64,000 nt of DNA from Aquincola agrisoli (GTDB lineage: Bacteria; Pseudomonadota; Gammaproteobacteria; Burkholderiales; Burkholderiaceae_C), in the NCBI RefSeq assembly GCF_036621135.1, contig NZ_JAZIBG010000009.1:62001-126000 (forward strand), given 5' to 3'. Positions 44,686-50,788 of the stretch are shown here, piece after piece. How positions within the stretch are numbered: the stretch's first letter is position 1; every line of letters begins with the position of its first letter. Position numbers and translations under genes: made by a program. Under the pieces are notes generated by a model, which saw only the letters and a list, made by a program, of their open reading frames with translations, was not told the DNA's origin and did no database searches.

Positions 44686-44869
44686 TCAGGAGGAAATGGC
44701 GGCGCTGCAGCCGGAGGCCCGCGCCACGCGGGCGAGGTGGTGGCGTTCGCCGCCGAAGCTGTGCTCGAGGTCCAGCAGGCGCTTCACGCCGCGGCCGATC
44801 TCGGTTTCGTCGGGCCAGGAAGCCGCGCACCTCCGCGCGGAAGGCATCCAGCGAGCCCGTTGACGACAT
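44686..44869 (-). pseudogene. Acyl-CoA dehydrogenase-like remnant
   Basis: Between the CoA-transferase and the hydratase/dehydrogenase fusion there are 199 bases with no intact gene. On the - strand an ATG at 44869 opens MSSTGSLDAFRAEVRGFLA, which looks like the N-terminus of an acyl-CoA dehydrogenase (L-AFRAEVR-FL). After about 19 codons the sense passes to a shifted frame that reads PDETEIGRGVKRLLDLEHSF and ends at TGA (44686-44688). I interpret this as a dehydrogenase gene reduced by a large internal deletion and frameshift. The identity of the second half is uncertain. An oxidation step would fit the pathway at this place. Confidence 0.5.
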
Positions 44870-44880
44870 GGCCGCTGCGC

Positions 44881-45522
44881 TCAATCGAAGATCAACGCGG
44901 CGCCGGTGCACGCCACCAGCGCATCGCGGGTCAGCCCTGCCACCATGTCGATGACACGGAGCCCCTGCGGCTGGACCTCGAAGGTGCCGAGGTCGGTATA
45001 GACGCGCGTCACGCACCGCACGCCGGTGAGGGGCAGGTCGCATTCGCGCACGAGGCGAGGCTGGCCGTCGCGCGTGGTGTGCTCCATCAGCACGTAGACC
45101 TGCCGCGCGCCGACCACCAGGTCCATCGCCCCGCCGACCGCCGCCGCCACGCCGGGCTGCCCCAGCGACCAGTTGGCCAGGTCGCCCGCCTGGGAGACCT
45201 GGTAGCCGCCCAGCACCGAGAAGTCGAGGTGGCCGCCTCGCATCATCGCGAAGGAGTCCGCGTGGTGGAAGAACGACCCGCCCTCCACCAGCGCCACCGG
45301 CTGCTTGGCGGCATTCATCATCTCGGGGTCGACCGGCTCCGAAGCATCGAGCGAGCGCATCCCCAGGATGCCGTTCTCGCTGTGCACCATGATCTCCTGC
45401 TCCGCGCGCCAATGCGCGACGACCATCACCGGCAGGCCGATGCCGAGGTTGACGTACGAGCCGTCCGGGATGTCGAGGGCGACGGCCCGCGCCATCTCCT
45501 GCCTGCTGCGCCGCGGCGTCAT
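44881..45522 (-). CDS. CoA-transferase beta subunit (3-oxoacid type)
   Basis: A 213-residue subunit of the 3-oxoacid/IpdAB-type class I CoA-transferases. The catalytic Glu motif SENGILGM is present (in MVHSENGIL), preceded by GSYVNLGIGLPVMVV and followed by GGHLDFSVLGGYQVSQAGDLANW. It works as a heterodimer with the alpha subunit, whose stop overlaps this ATG (ATGA). The presence of the Glu distinguishes it from the Glu-less IpdAB hydrolases of steroid ring degradation. Confidence 0.92.
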   Translation of the reverse strand: MTPRRSRQEMARAVALDIPDGSYVNLGIGLPVMVVAHWRAEQEIMVHSENGILGMRSLDASEPVDPEMMNAAKQPVALVEGGSFFHHADSFAMMRGGHLDFSVLGGYQVSQAGDLANWSLGQPGVAAAVGGAMDLVVGARQVYVLMEHTTRDGQPRLVRECDLPLTGVRCVTRVYTDLGTFEVQPQGLRVIDMVAGLTRDALVACTGAALIFD

Positions 45523-46229
45523 GCCAGCGCCTCCGCTGGTTCGTCCACGGACGCCGGTGCGGAGCCCGCGCCGACACAAACGAGCCGCGCGACGAAGATA
45601 CCCGGCGTCACGATGGCTTCCGGGTCGAGCTCGCCGAGCGCGCGCCGCTGCGCAACCTGGACCACCGCCTTGCGGGCGGCCATGCACATGACGGGCCCGA
45701 AGTTGCGCGCGGCCTTCCGGTAGACCAGGTTGCCCCAACGGTCGCCTGCCAGCGCCTTGACCAAGGCGAAGTCGCCTCGCAGCGGGTGCTCGAAGACATG
45801 GCCGCGGCCGTCGATGACACGCGTTTCCTTGCCGTCGGCGAGCCGGGTGCCGTAGGCCGTGGGCGTGAAGAAGCCCCCCAGGCCCGCCCCGCCGGCGCGC
45901 AGCCGCTCGGCCAGGGTGCCCTGCGGCACGCACTCGAACTCGATGCGGCCTTCGGCGTACGCCTGCTCGAACGCGCCCGCCTCCGCGCCGCGCGGGTACG
46001 AGGCGATCAGGCGGCGCACCCGCCCGAGGCGGATCAGCCGGGCCAGGCCGCCGTCATGGCTGCCGCTGTTGTTGCACACCACGGTGAGGTCGCGTGCGCC
46101 CTGGCGGCACAGGGCATCCAGCAGCTCGACCGGCTGCCCGGCCAGGCCGAAGCCGCTGACGAGCACGGTGGCCCCGTCGTGGATGTCGGCGACCGCCGCC
46201 TCCACGCTCTCGATGAACTTGTCGATCAC
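45519..46229 (-). CDS. CoA-transferase alpha subunit (3-oxoacid type)
   Basis: A 236-residue subunit with the family blocks DGATVLVSGFGLAGQPVELLDAL, LTVVCNNSG, GFFTPTAYGTRLADGKE and GDFALVKALAGDRWGNLVYRKAARNFGPVMCMAA. The start is GTG at 46229 (VIDKFIESVEAAV), because no ATG matches the family N-terminus and a GAGG lies just upstream. With the beta subunit it would load CoA onto an acid substrate or remove it from a 3-oxoacyl product. Confidence 0.92.
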   Translation of the reverse strand: MIDKFIESVEAAVADIHDGATVLVSGFGLAGQPVELLDALCRQGARDLTVVCNNSGSHDGGLARLIRLGRVRRLIASYPRGAEAGAFEQAYAEGRIEFECVPQGTLAERLRAGGAGLGGFFTPTAYGTRLADGKETRVIDGRGHVFEHPLRGDFALVKALAGDRWGNLVYRKAARNFGPVMCMAARKAVVQVAQRRALGELDPEAIVTPGIFVARLVCVGAGSAPASVDEPAEALA

Positions 46230-46239
46230 CCTCGGTCTC

Positions 46240-47400
46240 TCAGTGCTGGGTGGAAAGGATGGCGGTGGCCTGGCTGGACAGGACGCCCCCGTTGCCGTGG
46301 ACGAGGGCCGTCCGGGCACCGGCCACCTGGCGGGCCCCGGCCTGCGCACGCAGCTGGGTGACGGCCTCGATCACGAGGAAGATGCTGTACATGCCGGGAT
46401 GGGTGCAGGACAGGCCCCCGCCGTTCGTGTTGAGCGGGAATGCGCCGCCCGGTGCGATGCGGCCGCCGGAGACGAACGCGCCGCCCTCCCCCTTCTTGCA
46501 GAACCCCAGGTCCTCGAGGAACAGGATGGGGTTGATGGTGAAGGCGTCGTAGAGCTCGACGACGTCGATGTCCGCGGGTGCGAGCCCTGCCTCGGCGAAC
46601 GCGGCGGCGCCGGAGTCGCGGGCGGGCGTGACCGTGAGGTCCTCCATGCAGGAGATTTGGCGGTGCCAGTGCGCGTGGCCGGTGCCGAGCACGTAGACGG
46701 GCGCGGGGTGCAGGTCTCTCGCCCGCGGCGATGCGCTGACGACGAAGGCGCCGGCCCCGTCGGTGACCAGGCAGCAGTCGCGCACGGTGAGGGGGTCCGA
46801 GATCATCTTCGAGCCCAGCACGTCCTCGATGGACAGCGGCTCGCGCATGAACGCGTCCGGGTTCAGCATCGCCCACCGGCGCGCGGCGACCGCCACTTCG
46901 GCCAGCTGCTCACGCGTCGTGCCGTACTCGTGCATGTGGCGCGCGGCGGCCAGCGCGTAGCTGGAGACCGGGTTGAAGGGCTTGTACGGGTGCTCGTAGG
47001 GCTGGGGGTCCAGCTCCGCGCGCATCTGGTTGATCTTGCTGCTGCTCGGCGCGCTGCGCGGCGTCGCGCCGTAGCAGACCAGCACATGGTTGCAGCGGCC
47101 GGACAGGATGGCCATCGCCGCCACCTGCAGGTCCGCGATGAACGACGAGCCGCCGAACATGGTGCTGTCGGAGAACCGCGGCCGCAGGCCCAGGTACTCG
47201 GCCATGCGCATCACCCACCAGGGCGACGTCAGGCTCGAGGTGATGATCCCGTCGATGTCGGCCATGCGCAGGCCGCTGGCGCGCACGGCGGCATGGGCGG
47301 CCCGCGAGATGATCTCCTGCTCGGTGGCGCCGCCGGCATGGCCCATGCCGGCGAGCCCCGTGCCGAGGATGGCCACCTGCCCGCGCAGAGACGTCGTCAT
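46240..47400 (-). CDS. Thiolase-fold protein without nucleophilic Cys (Ltp2-aldolase-like)
   Basis: A 386-residue thiolase-superfamily protein. The second catalytic loop has the thiolase His (LSCTHPGM), and VELYDAFTINPILFLEDLGFCKKGEGGAFV matches SCP2-thiolase/Ltp2-type proteins. Where thiolases have the acyl-accepting Cys, this sequence reads DSTMFGGSSFIA, with no Cys, so classical thiolysis is unlikely. Cys-less members paired with a DUF35 protein include retro-aldolases of steroid side-chain degradation. Here the DUF35 gene overlaps its start by four bases. A retro-aldol role on a beta-hydroxyacyl-CoA is my inference. Confidence 0.82.
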   Translation of the reverse strand: MTTSLRGQVAILGTGLAGMGHAGGATEQEIISRAAHAAVRASGLRMADIDGIITSSLTSPWWVMRMAEYLGLRPRFSDSTMFGGSSFIADLQVAAMAILSGRCNHVLVCYGATPRSAPSSSKINQMRAELDPQPYEHPYKPFNPVSSYALAAARHMHEYGTTREQLAEVAVAARRWAMLNPDAFMREPLSIEDVLGSKMISDPLTVRDCCLVTDGAGAFVVSASPRARDLHPAPVYVLGTGHAHWHRQISCMEDLTVTPARDSGAAAFAEAGLAPADIDVVELYDAFTINPILFLEDLGFCKKGEGGAFVSGGRIAPGGAFPLNTNGGGLSCTHPGMYSIFLVIEAVTQLRAQAGARQVAGARTALVHGNGGVLSSQATAILSTQH

Positions 47401-47795
47401 GGCCGGCCTCCGGCGGGCGCGAAGACGAGCAGCGCTGCATCCCCGTCGACCTGCACCCGTGCCTCGACCCGCTGCCCGATCCGCACCTCGGCCGGCGGCG
47501 TATCGACGACCGTGCTCATGAGGCGCGGGCCTTCGTCCAGGTCGACGAGGCAGACGCAATAGTCGCCGCCCGCAGGCTTGCGGACCGTGGTCGTCGAGTA
47601 GACCGTTCCCCGCCCCGAAGGGCGGCGCCAGGCCAGCGACTCGGAGTGGCAGTAGGGGCAGCAGGCCCGGGGATAGAAGTGCCACCGGCCGCAGTCCTGG
47701 CAGCACGGGATCTCGAAGACGCCCTGGGCCAACGTGGCGAAGTAGCGCGCCTCCTGCGCAAACGCCTGCAGCGAGGCACCGGCCTGTTCTTGCAT
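47397..47795 (-). CDS. DUF35 zinc-ribbon/OB-fold partner protein
   Basis: A 132-residue protein with a four-Cys rubredoxin-like zinc ribbon (IPCCQDCGRWHFYPRACCPYC) followed by an OB fold (GTVYSTTTVRKPAG, YCVCLVDLDEGPRL). DUF35 proteins form complexes with thiolase-fold partners and with acyl-CoA hydratases, helping bind the acyl-CoA. Its stop codon overlaps the ATG of the thiolase-fold gene, strongly indicating a physical partnership. Confidence 0.9.
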   Translation of the reverse strand: MQEQAGASLQAFAQEARYFATLAQGVFEIPCCQDCGRWHFYPRACCPYCHSESLAWRRPSGRGTVYSTTTVRKPAGGDYCVCLVDLDEGPRLMSTVVDTPPAEVRIGQRVEARVQVDGDAALLVFAPAGGRP

Positions 47796-47808
47796 GCTCG
47801 GCCCCTCG

Positions 47809-48813
47809 TCAGTCTTCGGCCTTGACGCCGGTCACCTTGACCAGTTCGCGCCACTTGGCGACCTCGCGGACGACGTAGTCCCTGGTCTGCGCCAGGTCCA
47901 TCACGCCGGCCGGCTCGCTGTACTGGGCGCGCAGGCGCTCGGCCATCGCGGGCGAGTTCATGATCCGGTTCACCGTCTGGTTGAGCTGGCTGACGATCTC
48001 GTGCGGGGTGCCGGCGGGGGCATACAGGCCGAGCCAGGTGTAGACGTCGAAGTTCTTGTAGCCCGACTCCTTCAGCGTCGGCAGATGCGGGAACACCGCG
48101 CTGCGCTCGCCGCTGGCGATGGCGATGGGGCGCAGCCTGTCGGAGGCGATGAAGCTGGAGACGCTCATCGAGTCCTGGAACGCCACGGGCACCTCGCCGG
48201 CCAGCACCGCCGTCGTGCCGGGCGCCGCGCCCTTGTAGGGCACGTGCGTGAGCGGCAGGCCGCTCAGGTGGCGCAGCAGTTCGCCGCCCAGGTGCGTCGA
48301 GCCGCCGGCCCCGGCGGTCGCGTAGGGAACGCTGCGCTGCGTCTTCGCCCAGGCGACGAACTCGGGCACCGTCTTGGCCGGCACGCCCGGGTTGACGACG
48401 AGCAGGTTGGGCGCCTTGGCGAGGATGCCGATCGCCTCGAAGTCCTTCACCGGGTCATAGTTCACCTTCTTCTGCAGGACCGGGCCGATCACGTGGCCCG
48501 TGGCGCTCACCAGCAGCGTGTAGCCGTCGGCCGGCTGCCGGGCCACGTACTCGGTGCCGATCTGGCCCGCCGCGCCGGCGCGGTTCTCGATGATGAAGGT
48601 CTGCTTGTAGGCCTCGCCCAGCTCCTTCGCCAGGGCGCGGCTGACGATGTCGGTCATGCCGCCGGGCGCGAAGGCCACGACGATGGTCACCGGCTTGTGC
48701 GGGTAGCCCTGCTGCGCGAACGCACCGGCGGCACCCGCCAGCGCTGCGATGCCGAAGAGGGAACGGACGAGGGCTGCGGCGAGCTTGCCGGGCCGTTGAG
48801 CGGCGTGAGTCAT
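47809..48813 (-). CDS. Bug-family receptor leading the acyl-CoA operon
   Basis: A 334-residue periplasmic receptor: signal MTHAAQRPGKLAAALVRSLFGIAALAGAAGAFA, then VTIVVAFAPGGMTDIVSRALAKEL, IENRAGAAGQIGTEYVARQPADGYTL, YDPVKDFEAIGI. It is 13 bases ahead of the DUF35 gene and the first structural gene after lysR, so it probably binds the acid degraded by the operon. A second receptor of the same family lies at 40361-41335; both being in one operon is notable. Confidence 0.92.
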   Translation of the reverse strand: MTHAAQRPGKLAAALVRSLFGIAALAGAAGAFAQQGYPHKPVTIVVAFAPGGMTDIVSRALAKELGEAYKQTFIIENRAGAAGQIGTEYVARQPADGYTLLVSATGHVIGPVLQKKVNYDPVKDFEAIGILAKAPNLLVVNPGVPAKTVPEFVAWAKTQRSVPYATAGAGGSTHLGGELLRHLSGLPLTHVPYKGAAPGTTAVLAGEVPVAFQDSMSVSSFIASDRLRPIAIASGERSAVFPHLPTLKESGYKNFDVYTWLGLYAPAGTPHEIVSQLNQTVNRIMNSPAMAERLRAQYSEPAGVMDLAQTRDYVVREVAKWRELVKVTGVKAED

Positions 48814-48880
48814 GCTGTCTCCGAGTAGTGCTGTCGAGCCGGGGCTGCCGGCCCCGTACCAGTGCGGAGTCAGTGTAGAA

Positions 48881-48897
48881 ATCGGCCCGCGGCCGAT
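48881..48897. promoter_or_regulatory. Perfect dyad upstream of the acyl-CoA operon
   Basis: ATCGGCC-CGC-GGCCGAT (7-3-7) lies in the 151-bp gap between the lysR stop and the first Bug receptor start, about 68 bases ahead of the latter. A second dyad, GGGGC-TGCCG-GCCCC, follows at 48841-48855. One of them may be an operator or a stem in the leader; no -35/-10 could be fixed. Confidence 0.4.
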
Positions 48898-48964
48898 CCA
48901 TCCGAAAGATTCGAAGCGGTGTTTCGAGCCCGTCAAAGCCCCGGTGGAAACCCCTAGGCTTCGT

Positions 48965-49873
48965 TCAGGGCGCTTCGCGCGTCATGGCGACCCGCGGATC
49001 GTCCAGCAGGAACTGCAGCAGCGCGGTGGCGAAGAGCGGCAGGCGCCCTTCCGCACGCACGGCCAGGTTGAGTTCGCGGCGGGCCCAGGGCTCGGCCAGG
49101 CGCAGCGTGGCGATGCCGGCCGGCGGCTTGGCCAGCAGGCTGCTGGGTACCAGCGCGATGCCCAGCCCCGCGGCCACCAGCGAGAGCACCGCCTCGAAGC
49201 TGTGTGCGTGCAGCCGTGCCCGCACCGGCTTGCCGACGCGGATCGCCGCGTCGCGCAGGAAGAGGAAGTTGCTGCTCGTGCGGCTCATGCAGACGAAGTC
49301 GAATTCGAGCGCGGCACCCAGCTTGACCTCCGGCTCCGCGGCGAGCACGTGGTTCGACGGCACCACGATGGCCAGCTGGTCCATCGCATAGCGGTGGACC
49401 TCCAGCCCGCCGACCTCGGTGCCGCCGGCGAAGATGCCGATGTCCACCTCGCGGGCCAGCACCGCGGCGGGAATGGTCTCGCTCTGACGCTCCTCGATGT
49501 CGGCGTCGACGTCGGGGTTCAGCACGAGGAAGCGGCCGATGGACGCGGTGGCAAAGCCGTTCAGCGCGCTGCTGTTGGCAGCGATCCGCACGTGCCCCTT
49601 GAGGCCCGACACATAGCGGCCGACGTCGCCGTGCATGCGCTCGACGCCTTCGAACAGCTCGCGCACATGCTCCAGCATCGCCTCGCCGGCGGGCGTCAGG
49701 TCCATGCCGCGCGGGGTGCGCACGAACAGCGGCGCCCCCATGGCCTGCTCGAGGTTCTTCAGGCGATAGCTCGCGGACGACGCCGTGATGTGCACGCCTG
49801 CGGCACCGGCAGACAGGCTGCGGGCCTGGGCGATCTCCAGGAAAAGCTTGAGGTCGGTGAGTTCGTAGCGCAT
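48965..49873 (-). CDS. LysR-family transcriptional regulator
   Basis: A 302-residue regulator. The winged helix is in residues 1-60 (LKLFLEIAQARSLSAGAAGVHITASSASYRLKNLEQAMGAPLFVRTPRG), followed by the periplasmic-binding-type effector domain (VRIAANSSALNGFATASIGRFL). Unusually for LysR genes it is not divergent but lies upstream of and in the same direction as the operon it probably controls (47809 down to 38671). An acyl or carboxylate co-inducer is likely but unproven. Confidence 0.9.
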   Translation of the reverse strand: MRYELTDLKLFLEIAQARSLSAGAAGVHITASSASYRLKNLEQAMGAPLFVRTPRGMDLTPAGEAMLEHVRELFEGVERMHGDVGRYVSGLKGHVRIAANSSALNGFATASIGRFLVLNPDVDADIEERQSETIPAAVLAREVDIGIFAGGTEVGGLEVHRYAMDQLAIVVPSNHVLAAEPEVKLGAALEFDFVCMSRTSSNFLFLRDAAIRVGKPVRARLHAHSFEAVLSLVAAGLGIALVPSSLLAKPPAGIATLRLAEPWARRELNLAVRAEGRLPLFATALLQFLLDDPRVAMTREAP

Positions 49874-49894
49874 GGCTCGCAGGCAGGGACGTCG

Positions 49895-50767
49895 TCACGG
49901 CGCCCGCACGATCAGGGTATCGCACGGCAGCCAGTCGAGCAGCTGCGCCGCCACGCTGCCGAGCAGCGCGCCCAGCAGCCCGCCGCGGCCGTGCGTGCCG
50001 ATCACCGCGAGGTCGATGCCGTTGTCGCGCACGTAGCGGGTGAGCAGGCTCTCGATCGCGCCCGCGTCGACCACCGCCGGCAGCCGGCGGTGCAGCGCCT
50101 CGGGCAGGTCGCTGCCGGCGATGAACTCCTCAGCCTCGGCGCGCGCCGCGACGAGGCTGCGCTGCGCATCCAGGTCGGGCCGGGCCGGCGGCTGCGCGTT
50201 GTAGAGCGTGAAGGCCGCCTGCGGGAAGAAGCGGCTCGCGGCGTGCAGCGCATGGCGCGACGGCGGCGAGAAGTCGCTCGCCACCACCACCTTGCGGTAG
50301 GGTGCACGCGGGCGGTTGCGCACCACCAGCAGCGGCTGCGGCACGCTGCGCGCCAGCTTCTCGACCGTGGAGCCGACGAGGAAGCGGCCGAAGGGCTCGT
50401 CGCGTGCCATGCCGGTGACGATGAGGCCGCAGCCTTCGCGCGCGGCCACCTCGGCGATGACGGCGGCCGTGGCGCCATGCGCCAGCACCACGCGCCCATG
50501 GGCCTGCAGCCCGGCCAGTTCGGTCTTCAACTGCTCGCGTGCCTGCGCGAGGCGCTCGCGGTCATCCTCGCCGTCGACCCAGTTCAGCACCAGGTCGGGC
50601 GCGCGCGGCACCTCCACGACGTGCAGCACGACCAGGTCGGCCCCCCAGGCCTCGGCGAGTTGCACGGCACGGTCGAGCGCGCGGTCGCAACGGGCGCTGA
50701 GGTCGGTGGCGAGCAGCATCCGCACGGGTGGGCCGGACATCCACGGCGGCAGGACGGGCAGGGTCAT
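49895..50767 (-). CDS. Tandem-domain universal stress protein
   Basis: A 290-residue protein with two Usp domains. Domain 1 (about 15-152) has MLLATDLSARCDRAL and ends GLIVTGMARDEPFGRFLVGSTVEKLARSVPQPLLVV, which fits the ATP-binding G-x2-G-x9-G-S/T pattern. Domain 2 (158-290) has KVVVASDFSPPSRHAL and VIGTHGRGGLLGALLGSVAAQLL. It lies 21 bases behind the P-type ATPase on the same strand, a pairing seen in low-oxygen and stress regulons of betaproteobacteria; whether it modulates the pump is not known. Confidence 0.9.
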   Translation of the reverse strand: MTLPVLPPWMSGPPVRMLLATDLSARCDRALDRAVQLAEAWGADLVVLHVVEVPRAPDLVLNWVDGEDDRERLAQAREQLKTELAGLQAHGRVVLAHGATAAVIAEVAAREGCGLIVTGMARDEPFGRFLVGSTVEKLARSVPQPLLVVRNRPRAPYRKVVVASDFSPPSRHALHAASRFFPQAAFTLYNAQPPARPDLDAQRSLVAARAEAEEFIAGSDLPEALHRRLPAVVDAGAIESLLTRYVRDNGIDLAVIGTHGRGGLLGALLGSVAAQLLDWLPCDTLIVRAP

Positions 50768-50788
50768 GGTTTCCTCCAGACGGTGTGT

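Noticed and set aside
44678..45577. A 299-codon - strand frame joining the CoA-transferase shadow to the gap
   Set aside because: Most of it is the wrong frame of the intact beta subunit; only the last part, after the ATG at 44869, shows dehydrogenase-like sequence, reported as a remnant.
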